A stretch of DNA of 64,000 bases from Thiorhodococcus drewsii AZ1 (GCF_000224065.1 NZ_AFWT01000005.1:124001-188000), one strand, 5' to 3'; positions 1 through 9,352 are shown, counted from the stretch's first letter. Numbers and translations are program-made. The notes: generated by a model from the sequence alone, not told the origin.

Positions 1-143
1 AAGCATACCGGCGAATCACAATAAACTCTTGATAAACCATTGAACGAAACAACAGAAAAATATGGCACGACTAGTGCTAAAACAGCAGTGAGACATTTCT
101 CAAACGTTCTGTTCCGTTCTCTGACCTCCTCAGTGGTGATTCG

Positions 144-169
144 CCCCGCGTCTACGCGGGGTTTTTTTT
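144..169 (+). terminator. Rho-independent terminator of an upstream transcript
   Basis: A perfect 7-bp GC stem (ccccgcg / cgcgggg, loop tcta) is followed directly by eight T. It ends whatever plus-strand transcript enters from the left. Positions 1-143 hold no convincing reading frame and could be the 3' part of a noncoding RNA or a 3' UTR. I do not recognise it. Confidence 0.85.
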
Positions 170-201
170 GCTCGACGCCCAGCCTCGTCGAGCGGCCCGC
201 C

Positions 202-969
202 TTACATCTTGGCCAGATAGGCCGCGACGCGCGCGAGATCGTCCGATGTGTCAACGCCCGGCCCCGGCTCCTCGACCGCAAGACCGACATGGATACGTTC
301 TCCATGCCAGAGCACCCGTAGCTGTTCGAGCGACTCGGCCAGTTCGAGCGGAGAGGGATCGAGATGGATGTAGCGCTTGAGGAAGGCGGCGCGATAGGCG
401 TAGAGCCCGATGTGGCGCAGAAAACCGACCGAGGACGGCAGGGCCGCATGCTTGCCGAGGAACTCGTCCCGATGCCAGGGAATCGGGGCGCGCGAAAAAT
501 AGAGGGCAAAGCCGGCGACATTGGTCACGACCTTCACCAGGTGCGGATCGAAGAGCTCGGCACCATCCCGGATCGGATACGCCAAGGTGGCCATGCCTGT
601 CTTGTCGAGCGACGCCAGATTATGGGCAACCTGGTCGAGCAAGGCGACCGGCATGCAGGGCTCATCGCCTTGCAGATTCACCACGATCGTGTCATCGGAC
701 CATTCGCAACGGGTGATGACCTCGGCCACGCGATCCGTTCCGGACCGATGCGCCACCTCGGTCAACACCACCCGCACACCCAAGGGCACACACACGTCCG
801 CGATCCGTTGATCGTCGGTCGCGACCACGATCTCGTCGGCCGCGCTGTCCAGCGCGCGCTCGACCACGTGCTGGATCATCGGCTTGCCCTTGATGTCGAC
901 GAGCGGCTTTCCCGGAAGGCGGGTGGACCCGTAGCGCGCGGGGATGACAACCTTGAAACCATTAGCCAT
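202..969 (-). CDS. kdsB: 3-deoxy-manno-octulosonate cytidylyltransferase (CMP-KDO synthetase)
   Basis: This 255-residue cytosolic enzyme activates Kdo with CTP for transfer to lipid A. The N-terminus carries the nucleotidyltransferase signature PARYGSTRLPGKPL (about residues 10-23). Further on come the family blocks VVATDD, NLQGDEP and IGLYAYR. The length is normal for the family. It is the last gene of the minus-strand LPS operon: its ATG overlaps the end of lpxK by 8 bp, so the two are probably translationally coupled. Assignment is by motif recognition and operon context; nothing looks odd. Confidence 0.96.
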   Translation of the reverse strand: MANGFKVVIPARYGSTRLPGKPLVDIKGKPMIQHVVERALDSAADEIVVATDDQRIADVCVPLGVRVVLTEVAHRSGTDRVAEVITRCEWSDDTIVVNLQGDEPCMPVALLDQVAHNLASLDKTGMATLAYPIRDGAELFDPHLVKVVTNVAGFALYFSRAPIPWHRDEFLGKHAALPSSVGFLRHIGLYAYRAAFLKRYIHLDPSPLELAESLEQLRVLWHGERIHVGLAVEEPGPGVDTSDDLARVAAYLAKM

Positions 970-1987
970 TGGTCAGTCCTGCCAGTTTGGATAAGAGATC
1001 ATCGAGAAGTGACTCGTCCAGCTCCGCCTCCACCGGCAGATACCAGTGATGCTCGCAGGCAAAGGGCGCGCACTTGACGGCGTCCTTCTCGGTCATGATG
1101 ACGGGAAGATCGGGCCAGCGGCGGATATCCTCCGCCGAATAGGCATGGTGATCCGGATAGGGACGTGCCTCGAGATCGAGCCCGGCCTGACGCAACGCGG
1201 CGAAGAAGGGTTCCGGATTGCCGATCCCGGCGACGGCACACAGCCGCTCACCGCGAAAGGACTCCAGCGCCCGGGTACGCGTGGAATCGACGAGATTCAC
1301 GAGCACGCCGGACACCAGGCGCATCGCCGGCATAGGGGATTTGAGGCCCGCCTTATAGAGCACCAGATCCGCGCTCGCCAGACGGCCCGGCAACTCCCGC
1401 AAGGGTCCGGCGGGCAGACAGCGGCCGTTGCCGAAGCCACGATCGCCATCGATCAGCACCACCTCCAGATCGCGCCGCAGCCGATAATGTTGCAGACCAT
1501 CGTCGCTGACGAGGATATCGCAACCACCCAGTTCGATCGCCAGACGCCCGGCCTGGACCCGATCCGGACCGGCCACCACCATGCAATGCACATGCCGGGC
1601 CAGCAAGACCGGCTCGTCGCCCACCAGACTAGGGTCCGAATCCGCCGTCACCGGCAGTGGCCACTGAGCCGAACGCCCGCCGTAGCCGCGCGTGATGACC
1701 CCCGGCGTCCAACCGTGCGCCTTGAGATAGTCGACCAATCGCGCCACCAGCGGCGTCTTTCCGGTGCCGCCGACACTGATGTTGCCGACGACGATCACGG
1801 GAATCGGCAGCCGTGTCGAACTCAGCCACCCCTTGCGGTATCCGAACCGGCGCAACCCGACGACGCCACAATAGAGCCAGGACAACGGCAAGAGCACGGC
1901 CGACAGCGGATGCCGGCCGTACCAGACAGCGGCCGGATCCAGGACTCTCGGACCTACACCAGGGGTGCCGTTTCCTGCAGCGTTCAT
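962..1987 (-). CDS. lpxK: Tetraacyldisaccharide 4'-kinase
   Basis: LpxK (341 aa) phosphorylates the 4' position of the lipid A disaccharide precursor at the inner membrane. A hydrophobic N-terminal anchor (about residues 28-45) precedes the P-loop GNISVGGTGKTP (about residues 68-79). The family block TRGYGGR and the SDDGLQHYRL motif follow. It lies 68 bp downstream of msbA and overlaps kdsB by 8 bp, the usual gammaproteobacterial arrangement. Start and length agree with the family. Confidence 0.96.
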   Translation of the reverse strand: MNAAGNGTPGVGPRVLDPAAVWYGRHPLSAVLLPLSWLYCGVVGLRRFGYRKGWLSSTRLPIPVIVVGNISVGGTGKTPLVARLVDYLKAHGWTPGVITRGYGGRSAQWPLPVTADSDPSLVGDEPVLLARHVHCMVVAGPDRVQAGRLAIELGGCDILVSDDGLQHYRLRRDLEVVLIDGDRGFGNGRCLPAGPLRELPGRLASADLVLYKAGLKSPMPAMRLVSGVLVNLVDSTRTRALESFRGERLCAVAGIGNPEPFFAALRQAGLDLEARPYPDHHAYSAEDIRRWPDLPVIMTEKDAVKCAPFACEHHWYLPVEAELDESLLDDLLSKLAGLTNG

Positions 1988-2055
1988 CAGGCTATCGCTC
2001 CACGTGAAGCATCGGTCCGCGCCTCGACGGTCGGGTGACGCCCGACCGATCTCGG

Positions 2056-3876
2056 TCAGGCAAAAACCGTGTGCGGCGCGTCCGCCTCATGGAACTGCAT
2101 CCGATGCAGCCTGGCGTAGTAGCCGTCCAACGCCATGAGTTCCGCATGACGCCCCTGCTCCACGATGCGCCCGGCCTGCAGCACCAGGATACGGTCGGCG
2201 TTCTCGATGGTGGACAGACGATGGGCGATGACCAGCGTGGTGCAACGCTGCATCAACTCCTGCAAAGCCGCCTGAATATAGCGCTCGGCCTCGGTGTCCA
2301 GTGCAGAGGTCGCCTCATCGAGGATGAGGATAGGCGCGTCCTTGAGCATCGCGCGGGCAATAGCCAGACGCTGGCGCTGACCGCCCGACAAGAGGACGCC
2401 ACGATCGCCCACCAAGGTCTGGAAACCCTGGGGAAGCTCACGGATAAAGTCCAGGGCATGCGCGCTGGCCGCGACACGCTTGAGTTCGGAGGTAGTCGGC
2501 GGAACCGAGCAGCCGTAGGCGATATTGTTGGCAATGGTGTCGTTGAAGAGCACCACGTCCTGACTCACTAGCGAGATCTGGTCGCGCAGACTGGCGAGCG
2601 TCAGATCGCGAATCGGGATGTCGTCGATCCGGATCTCGCCGGTCGTCGGATCGTAGAAACGCGGCAGCAGGCTCGCCATGGTGCTCTTGCCGCTCCCCGA
2701 ATGGCCCACCAGGGCGATCTTCTCGCCAGGCTCGACCACCAGATTCAGATCGGTGACGGCGGGCGCCTTGTCCTCGGAATAGCAATGGCTGACGTTGCGG
2801 TATTCGATACGACCGGCCGCACGCTCCAGGACACGGGTTCCCCGGTCCTCCTCCTCCTCCGCGTCCAACAGCTCGAACAGACTCTCGGCGGCGACGATGC
2901 CCCGCTGCAATTGGGCGTTGACCGAGGTCAGGCGCTTGACCGGCGGCAGCAGGAGCCCCATGGCGACCACGAACGACATGAAGGTGCCGACCGTGATGTT
3001 CTCCTTCAGACCCTGCATGGTCGAGAGATAGACCACGACGCCGATCGCGATCGCCGAGATGAGCTGAACCAGCGGGACGCTGGCCGCCTCGGTCGCGATC
3101 ATCTTCATCTGCAGCGAGCGGGTCTTCTCGTTGATGAAGCTGAAACGACGCGCCGCCCGGTCCTGCCCACCGAACGCCTTGACCACGCGATTGCCGTCGA
3201 TCACCTCCTGGGCAATGTGGGTGATATCACCGACCCGGTCCTGGATCCGCCGGCTGTGGCGCCGAAAGCGCTTGGTCGCATACTTGACGGCGCCCGCCAT
3301 CACCGGACCGATGACCAGGAAGATCACCGAGAGCGCCGCGTTCAGATAGAGCATGTAGGCCATGAGGCCGATGACGGTGAACCCATCGCGCACCAGGGTC
3401 GTGACCGCCGAGGTCGATGCATTGGCCACGTTCTCGACGTTGTAGGTGAGCTTGGCGAGGATGTGTCCGGACCCACTGTTATCGAAATAGCGGGTGGGTG
3501 CCCGCAACAGATGCTCGAACATCTGTTGGCGCAGATCCGCGACCACACGCCGTCCGACCCAGCTCAAACAGTAGGTATTGATGAATCCCGCGATACCGCG
3601 CACCACGAAGAGACCCACCAGCCACAACGGCATGGTGCGCACCATGTCGAGATCGCGATCGACGAAGCTGCCATCGATCAGCGGCTTCATCATGGCGGCG
3701 AACAGCGGCTCGGTGGCGGCGAAGATGAGCATGCCGGAAAGCGAGAAGACGAACATCCGCCAATAGGGCCGAACATGAGTCAGGAGCCGCCGGTAGATCT
3801 GCTTGGCGTCCGCACCCGACAGAACCGGATCCCCGCTCCGCGTCTTGTCTCCGCCCATCGTATTCTTTTCGCTCAT
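2056..3876 (-). CDS. msbA: Lipid A export ATP-binding/permease protein MsbA
   Basis: This is a 606-residue half-transporter of the ABC exporter type that flips lipid A-core across the inner membrane. About six membrane segments fill residues 35-330. The nucleotide-binding domain has Walker A GHSGSGKST, signature LSGGQRQRL and Walker B ILILDEATSALD. The ATG overlaps the exbD stop (ATGA), and lpxK follows downstream. Length is somewhat above E. coli MsbA (582) because of an extra hydrophilic N-terminus. Confidence 0.95.
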   Translation of the reverse strand: MSEKNTMGGDKTRSGDPVLSGADAKQIYRRLLTHVRPYWRMFVFSLSGMLIFAATEPLFAAMMKPLIDGSFVDRDLDMVRTMPLWLVGLFVVRGIAGFINTYCLSWVGRRVVADLRQQMFEHLLRAPTRYFDNSGSGHILAKLTYNVENVANASTSAVTTLVRDGFTVIGLMAYMLYLNAALSVIFLVIGPVMAGAVKYATKRFRRHSRRIQDRVGDITHIAQEVIDGNRVVKAFGGQDRAARRFSFINEKTRSLQMKMIATEAASVPLVQLISAIAIGVVVYLSTMQGLKENITVGTFMSFVVAMGLLLPPVKRLTSVNAQLQRGIVAAESLFELLDAEEEEDRGTRVLERAAGRIEYRNVSHCYSEDKAPAVTDLNLVVEPGEKIALVGHSGSGKSTMASLLPRFYDPTTGEIRIDDIPIRDLTLASLRDQISLVSQDVVLFNDTIANNIAYGCSVPPTTSELKRVAASAHALDFIRELPQGFQTLVGDRGVLLSGGQRQRLAIARAMLKDAPILILDEATSALDTEAERYIQAALQELMQRCTTLVIAHRLSTIENADRILVLQAGRIVEQGRHAELMALDGYYARLHRMQFHEADAPHTVFA

Positions 3877-4301
3877 GGTCGCTGCTCGTTCGGACGAGTG
3901 GCCGCGAAGGCGATCCGATTCAGACCCAGATCGCTCGCCACATCCATCGCTGTCATGACCGCCTGATGCGGGGTCCGGGCATCGGCCTGGATCAGCACCG
4001 GCAGCGATTTGCGTTCACCCAACGCCCCACGAAAGGCCTGCGCCAAGGTCTTGGGCTCGGGATCGACCAGCGCCTGGCCATCGACGTAATAGTGACCTGC
4101 GGCATCGATCACCAAGCGGATCACCATTGGCTCCTCCGCCGCAACCTCCTCGCCATTGGCCTGCGGAAGCTGGATGCGCAGTCGCGCATCGTCCTTGAAG
4201 GTGGTGGAAACCATAAAAAAGATGAGCAGCAGGAAGACGACATCGATCAGTGGTGTCAGGTTGATATCCGTCGGCTCACGCCGATGCGGGCGCAGATTCA
4301 T
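3873..4301 (-). CDS. exbD: Biopolymer transporter ExbD/TolR family
   Basis: The protein has 142 residues, with one N-terminal membrane helix at about residues 16-33 and a periplasmic domain. The proton-channel aspartate is in the block TPLIDVVFLLLIFFM (Asp20). It works with ExbB to couple the proton motive force to an outer-membrane or envelope process. Its ATG overlaps the exbB stop and its stop overlaps the msbA start, so exbB, exbD and msbA are coupled. This ExbBD pair sits with lipid A genes and not with tonB; whether it energises TonB or LPS-related traffic cannot be told here. Confidence 0.93.
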   Translation of the reverse strand: MNLRPHRREPTDINLTPLIDVVFLLLIFFMVSTTFKDDARLRIQLPQANGEEVAAEEPMVIRLVIDAAGHYYVDGQALVDPEPKTLAQAFRGALGERKSLPVLIQADARTPHQAVMTAMDVASDLGLNRIAFAATRPNEQRP

Positions 4302-4975
4302 GGTCGGCCGCCCTCCGCGGCTTCCCGCTCGCCCTTCAGCACCTCGATCAGACGCAATGCCTGCTGCTCCATGTCGAGCGCAAAGGTGGCGACCCGGCTG
4401 TCGAAGAAGCGATGGAACATGAGCGCGGGGATCGCGACCGAAAGCCCGGCAGCGGTCGTGATGAGCGCCTTGGAGATGCCGCCCGCCAGCACCCCGGCAT
4501 TTCCCACGCCGGCCTCCATGATGACGCTGAACACATCGATCATGCCAACCACGGTGCCCAGAAGTCCCAGCAACGGCGCAACCGAGGCGATGGTTCCCAA
4601 GGTGTTGAGGAAGCGCTCCAACTCGGCGACCACATGCCGGCCGGTATCGTTCAGTGCGTCCTTCATCACCTCGTGCGAATGATGTCGATTGATCAGCCCG
4701 GAGGCCAGCATGCGGCCGAGCGGCGACCCGTCGCGAATCGCCTCGATACGCTCGGACGTAAGCTGCCTCTGACGATGCAACTGCCAAATCTCGGCGAGCA
4801 GATTCGGCGGCAGGACGCGCCCGCGCCTTAGGGACCATGCCCGTTCGATCACAATCGCAGTCGCCACCAGAGAACAGGCGATAATCGGGGCCATCAGCCA
4901 CCCGCCCGCATACATCAACTCAAGCAAAGTCGGCACCCCCTGGGATTGATCGTAGTTCGTCACCCTCGCCGCCAC
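4298..4975 (-). CDS. exbB: MotA/TolQ/ExbB proton channel family protein
   Basis: A 225-residue ExbB-type inner-membrane protein with three membrane segments: residues about 28-48, and two more around 120-190 (blocks VAPLLGLLGTVVGMIDVF and GLSVAIPALMFHRFF). It forms the proton channel with ExbD, whose start overlaps its stop by 4 bp. The longest frame starts at a GTG without a clear ribosome site. A purine-rich AGGGGG lies further in, so a start near the LLELMYAGGW block (shorter by about 15 residues) is more typical of the family. Confidence 0.9.
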   Translation of the reverse strand: MAARVTNYDQSQGVPTLLELMYAGGWLMAPIIACSLVATAIVIERAWSLRRGRVLPPNLLAEIWQLHRQRQLTSERIEAIRDGSPLGRMLASGLINRHHSHEVMKDALNDTGRHVVAELERFLNTLGTIASVAPLLGLLGTVVGMIDVFSVIMEAGVGNAGVLAGGISKALITTAAGLSVAIPALMFHRFFDSRVATFALDMEQQALRLIEVLKGEREAAEGGRP

Positions 4976-5162
4976 GCGCGAGGCATTAGGGTGGGAATCA
5001 TACCTGAAGCGACCGACGGGCAGCAGCCCGGACGCACCCTTGCCCGACTACCAGCACACCTGAGATAGAACCCGGAACCGGACAGTCCTCTTCGGGGTTG
5101 AAAACAGCACACGAATTGGATACAAACGACTGACGCGAAAGATTCACGAATCGGTAACCCGC

Positions 5163-5609
5163 ATGCCCCCGATGCGTTGCCCGAGCCGCCCCGGCTTTAC
5201 CCTGATCGAGCTCATGATCGGGCTCGCCCTGCTCGCCATCCTGGCGACGATCGCGATCCCGAGCTATCAACAGCAGGTTCTTCAGGCCAGACGCACGGAT
5301 GGCCAGGCCGGCCTGATGGCGATCGCCATCGCTCAAGAACGGTTTCGCGCCCATTGCACCCAGTACGCCCAGCGCCTCTCAGGAACCCGCGACTGCGCGT
5401 CCGAGACGACCAGTTCTTACACGTTAGGAGTAAGCGACGCCAGCCCGGAGGGGTATTACCACCTCAGCCTCGATTCGGTCAGCGCGAGCGGATTCAACGC
5501 CCGAGCGACGGCGAGCGGACCTCAAGCCCGTGACCGCGAAGGCGATATCTCCTGCAAAGTTCTCGGGCTCGACCAGGACGGCAACCGGACCCCCAGGGCC
5601 TGCTGGTGA
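5163..5609 (+). CDS. pilE: Type IV pilin-like protein PilE
   Basis: This 148-residue prepilin has a short leader ending at Gly11, then FTLIELMIG with Glu at +5 (Glu16) and a hydrophobic helix, as expected for processing by PilD. The globular part has four cysteines, and the C-terminus resembles other PilE proteins (ends in a TPRACW block). It is the first gene of a minor-pilin operon, and its stop overlaps the next GTG start. The upstream 187 bp separate it from divergent exbB. No clear sigma-54 site was seen there. Confidence 0.88.
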   Translation: MPPMRCPSRPGFTLIELMIGLALLAILATIAIPSYQQQVLQARRTDGQAGLMAIAIAQERFRAHCTQYAQRLSGTRDCASETTSSYTLGVSDASPEGYYHLSLDSVSASGFNARATASGPQARDREGDISCKVLGLDQDGNRTPRACW

Positions 5610-6160
5610 AATCCGCCCGCCCGGTCGAGCCAAGACACCCGCGCCCCAACGGATCGGGATTCACCCTGCTGGAACTGTTGGCGACCCTCGCCGTGATCGC
5701 GGTCCTGCTCACGGTCGCCCTGCCCTCGATGCGCGCCATGCTCCAGCGCAACCATCTCAAGGCCGCCGCGCAATCCATCGCCGAGGATCTGCAATGGACG
5801 CGCTCCGAATCCATCAAACGCAACCGGGCGCTCCAGATGCGCTTCGACAGCGACGAGGAGACCTGGTGTTATGGCATCGACGAAACCGAGAACGCGGCAT
5901 GCGATTGCCGACCCACTGCGGCTCCGACCGATGTCTGCGCTCTGAAGCACGTCAGCGGCGCGGATTATCCGAACGTCACGCTCGCCGCCACCTTCAACGC
6001 CACCCAATTCAAACCGCGCCGGGCCACCGCGATCAACGGCTCGATCACAGTGACTTCTGAGACAGGGGGCACCCTGCGCGTGATCCTGTCGCGGCTCGGC
6101 CGCATCCGGATCTGCACCCCCGACTCCAGCGTCCTGGGCTACGACCCATGCAGCCGCTAG
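5606..6160 (+). CDS. fimT: GspH/FimT family minor pseudopilin
   Basis: 184 residues starting at a GTG that overlaps the pilE stop (GTGA). The leader ends at Gly18, followed by FTLLELLATL with Glu at +5 (Glu23). The helix and the block MLQRNHLKAAAQSIAEDLQWTRSESIKR are typical of GspH/FimT/FimU. FimT-type proteins prime pilus assembly, and some bind DNA during uptake. Its last 13 bp overlap pilW. Four cysteines around residues 95-112 suggest disulfides. Confidence 0.9.
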   Translation: MKSARPVEPRHPRPNGSGFTLLELLATLAVIAVLLTVALPSMRAMLQRNHLKAAAQSIAEDLQWTRSESIKRNRALQMRFDSDEETWCYGIDETENAACDCRPTAAPTDVCALKHVSGADYPNVTLAATFNATQFKPRRATAINGSITVTSETGGTLRVILSRLGRIRICTPDSSVLGYDPCSR

Positions 6161-7221
6161 CATCCAGAGTTGGCCGCACCTCTAACTGGACGGCCGGTGG
6201 CACGCCCGGATACCAAGGCGGCGTGACACTGATCGGAATCACGATCGGCCTCCTCGTCGGCACCCTAATCCTGACCGGAGCGCTCAGCGTCTATCTCATG
6301 ATCTCGCGGACCGCGCGCGAAGCCGTCCAGCAGGCCAGACTCAATCAGGAGCTGCGCGCCGCCATCGAGGTCATGCAGCAGGACATCAGGCGCGCAGGCT
6401 TCTGGGATTTCGGCGACACCAATGGTGACGGAGACGCCAACGGGGACGGCGTCTTCGATTGGCGCGACCTCGGTACGACGGAGGATGGCGAGGGCACCTT
6501 CGACAGCGACGGGGATGGACAAACCGACGAACGGGATCTCGATCCGATCCACAACCCCTTCCAGCACCGCTATGGCATCGTCAACAACGACCTCTGCATC
6601 GAGACCGATTCTGCCACCGGTGACTGCATCACACCGAGCTGCACCGCCCAGAACGACGACGGCGCTTGCCTCATCCAGGTCCAGCGCGGCAACTGCATCA
6701 CCTTCAGCTACGACCTTGACCTGGACGCCCGCGTGGGTATCCGCTCCTGCGACGCCAGCGATGACGCACTCGATTGCCCGCGCCCCACCGAGGCGCCCTT
6801 CCGAACAGGACTGGGCGAGCCCTATGCCTGGCGCTCCTGGTATCCACCCGACGCGGAGACGCCGAGCAAGGACATCGATATGGAGATGTTCGGCTTCAGA
6901 CTGCGTCGCGGCGCCGTGCAAATGCGGGTTGGACGCACCAACAAGGACGACGATCGGTTCGGCTGCGACAGTGGACGCTGGGAGGCCATCACCAGCCCGG
7001 ACATCCGGATCAGGGCACTCGACTTCATCCTCACGACCCGAATCGCCAACACCAACCCGATCAAGACGATGACCGACAGCTGCGCCTCGGGAGATATCTG
7101 CCGACACACCCGAACAGTGGACATCCAGCTCAGCGGTCAAGCCGCCAATGATGCCGAGACCCGCCAGACGCTCGAAACCCATATCGGCATACGCAACGAC
7201 CGTTACGAGGCGATCCCATGA
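6148..7221 (+). CDS. pilW: Type IV pilus minor pilin PilW-like
   Basis: A 357-residue protein with an N-terminal prepilin-like region: Gly25 then VTLIGITIGLL and a hydrophobic helix to about residue 53. The usual +5 glutamate is glycine here (Gly30). The block VMQQDIRRAGFWDF is typical of PilW. Two Asp/Asn/Gly-rich stretches (residues 90-107 and 119-130) resemble Ca-binding EF-hand or thrombospondin-type loops. The start overlaps fimT and the stop overlaps pilX. It probably belongs to the initiating tip complex. Confidence 0.85.
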   Translation: MQPLASRVGRTSNWTAGGTPGYQGGVTLIGITIGLLVGTLILTGALSVYLMISRTAREAVQQARLNQELRAAIEVMQQDIRRAGFWDFGDTNGDGDANGDGVFDWRDLGTTEDGEGTFDSDGDGQTDERDLDPIHNPFQHRYGIVNNDLCIETDSATGDCITPSCTAQNDDGACLIQVQRGNCITFSYDLDLDARVGIRSCDASDDALDCPRPTEAPFRTGLGEPYAWRSWYPPDAETPSKDIDMEMFGFRLRRGAVQMRVGRTNKDDDRFGCDSGRWEAITSPDIRIRALDFILTTRIANTNPIKTMTDSCASGDICRHTRTVDIQLSGQAANDAETRQTLETHIGIRNDRYEAIP

Positions 7222-8411
7222 AGACGGAGCGCCCCAACCCGCCACACACGGCCCACCGCCACCAACGGGGCGCAGCGACGCTGTTCGTGGGGCTGCTGCT
7301 GTTGATCGGAGCGGGCATCCTCACCTTCAGCGCCAGCCGAACGGGCGTTATCGAACAGCGCATCGCCAACAACGAGATCCGCTCGACCGAGGCCCAATTA
7401 GCCGCTGAAGCCGGCCTGGAATTCGCCCAAGCCTGGCTGTCGAGCAATGCCTGGACGGAGGGGACGGCCGAGCCGACGCCACCGTCGCTCACGACGGCGA
7501 GCGGTTACCGATTCGAAACAGACCTGACATTCGACATCGATCCACGCGGCCTCTGCGTTCACGCAGCCAGCATCGCCGCATCCGACGCCAACATCTCCGC
7601 GCACGTCCAGGCGTGCTACCAACAACAAGGGCTCTTCGACGCCAGCCCGAGCCGACGCATGCCTCCACCATTGGTCAGTGCCGAGTGCCTCGACGCACCC
7701 ACCATGGGGTCAGAGCTATTCATTCGCGAATCAGCCAAAACCGGCGCCGCATCAGGCCAATCCGCGACCGCCAGCTGCCTACCTCAAGGCGACCTCACCA
7801 TCACCAACTGGCTGGATGCCAACGGCAATCGCGTCATGGAGATCACAGAGACAGGCACCAGCGCCTCCTTCGAGAGGGCCGCTTTCAAGGGGTGCCCGAG
7901 TGACCATTGCGCCTGGAACCAAATCTTCGCAATGCCGCTCGACCAGGCCATCGAACGCGCGACCCAGTCGAACCATCTCTACGGGGACACATTCCCTTGC
8001 GGCGCGCCACCCTCGCCAGGCATCTATGTGAAGACAAACGATTCGGATATCGGCCCGCTCGATATGACCGGCACCTGTATCGGCATCGATGGGGTCGACA
8101 ACCGCACCATCGGCGCACCGAGCACGCCAGTGCTCATCCTCGTTCCCAGTTCCAGCGGATGCCCAGCCTTCAGCCCCGATATCGGCATCTACGGGATCCT
8201 CTATTACGAGACTACCTCGGACTGCGCCACGCGCGGCTGGGGCGGAGCCACGATTCACGGAGCCGTCGTCTGGGAAGGCAGCGCGGCAGCCCCGAGCAGC
8301 GGATCGCGGTTCATCGCAACCGACTATGGCGCAGGCTCTGGACTCAATCGCGCCTATCAGGTCGTGACCCAGGCGACGCGGATCCCCGGCACCTGGCGCG
8401 ACTGGGACTGA
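7218..8411 (+). CDS. pilX: Type IV pilus minor pilin PilX-like
   Basis: 397 residues. The N-terminal block HQRGAATLFVGLLLLIGAG and the following SASRTGVIEQRIANNEIRS match the PilX N-terminal domain, which normally lacks the classic FTLIE signature. The remainder is a long, poorly conserved extracellular domain with about ten cysteines. The ATG overlaps the pilW stop. It is much longer than PilX of Pseudomonas (about 195 aa), as seen in some other environmental gammaproteobacteria. Confidence 0.82.
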   Translation: MKTERPNPPHTAHRHQRGAATLFVGLLLLIGAGILTFSASRTGVIEQRIANNEIRSTEAQLAAEAGLEFAQAWLSSNAWTEGTAEPTPPSLTTASGYRFETDLTFDIDPRGLCVHAASIAASDANISAHVQACYQQQGLFDASPSRRMPPPLVSAECLDAPTMGSELFIRESAKTGAASGQSATASCLPQGDLTITNWLDANGNRVMEITETGTSASFERAAFKGCPSDHCAWNQIFAMPLDQAIERATQSNHLYGDTFPCGAPPSPGIYVKTNDSDIGPLDMTGTCIGIDGVDNRTIGAPSTPVLILVPSSSGCPAFSPDIGIYGILYYETTSDCATRGWGGATIHGAVVWEGSAAAPSSGSRFIATDYGAGSGLNRAYQVVTQATRIPGTWRDWD

Positions 8412-8443
8412 AGGCAGATTCCCGCACCCCACGGAGGCACACG

Positions 8444-9169
8444 ATGCGACGCACTCGACTCCAGATAAGACAAGGCGGTTTCAGCATGAACGAGGCGCTC
8501 GTCTCCATGACGGTCCTGACCAGCGGACTGCTGAGCCTCGCTCAATTCCAGGGCGAAATGATCCAGCACGGCAGCGAGGTCAAGACCCAGACCAGCGCGC
8601 TCAATCTCGCCCAACTGAAACTCGAAGAACTCCATCAAGACGCCATCGCCGACTACGACTCCATCACATCGGGAAGCGACGCACCCTCACGTCACGCAGG
8701 CGACTCAGCGAACTTCCGTCGCCGCTGGATACTCACGCCCCACACCGAGCCCAACTACACAGAAGTGCAGGTCACCACGGCCTGGACATCCATCGACGGC
8801 GAACATCAATCGGTCAGCCTGCTCTCACTGATCGCGCCAAGTCTCCCCTACTCAGCCAGACCGAGCCCAGCAAGTGGCACGGAGCCCGTCACAAACGAAG
8901 AAGAGGCCTCGCCAGACACGCAACCGCCTGCGGACAGGCTGGCCGAGACCGAGGATCAATCACCCTCGGAACCCGAGGGATCGACCCTCGCTGCCAACAC
9001 CCCGACGGCGACCTGTCTGTGCGCCCGCGACCAGGACGGGACCATCGGATTGGACGCACGAAGCAGCGACCCCGACTGCACCCAATCCTGCTGCCAATCG
9101 ATGGGAGCCAATGCCAGCAGCGCGATGTGCGGCAACGGAGATTGCAGCTTCGTCGCTCAGTGTTATTGA
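8444..9169 (+). CDS. pilV: Type IV pilus modification/minor pilin PilV-like, Cys-rich C-terminus
   Basis: The ATG at 8444 was chosen because GGAGG lies 6 bp upstream, giving 241 residues. The leader ends at Gly12, followed by FSMNEALVSM with Glu at +5 (Glu17). The block LNLAQLKLEELHQDAIADY is PilV-like. After residue about 140 comes an acidic, Pro/Ser/Thr-rich linker and then a 53-residue tail with eight cysteines, which ordinary PilV proteins lack. It ends the operon; no pilY1 or second pilE follows. Confidence 0.8.
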   Translation: MRRTRLQIRQGGFSMNEALVSMTVLTSGLLSLAQFQGEMIQHGSEVKTQTSALNLAQLKLEELHQDAIADYDSITSGSDAPSRHAGDSANFRRRWILTPHTEPNYTEVQVTTAWTSIDGEHQSVSLLSLIAPSLPYSARPSPASGTEPVTNEEEASPDTQPPADRLAETEDQSPSEPEGSTLAANTPTATCLCARDQDGTIGLDARSSDPDCTQSCCQSMGANASSAMCGNGDCSFVAQCY

Positions 9170-9352
9170 GCGGCCAGCAACGGATGATCACGCGCACAGG
9201 AACATGCCAGCGAGCCTGTTTGAAGGCTGCCGTCGGAAAACTCGATCTATAGGAAGGAACAGGCGCTACGAGAAGGGCCGTTGCGAAAGAGACGATTCGC
9301 ACGCTCACCGCATCTACGGGATAGATCCGTTATGGATACGCCGAAATCAGGA

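Noticed and set aside
40-321. Plus-strand frame of 93 codons at the left end
   Set aside because: It crosses the terminator and the antisense of kdsB and has no recognisable product.
4976-5162. Sigma-54 promoter before pilE
   Set aside because: No TGGC-N8-TGC pattern with proper spacing was found on the plus strand.
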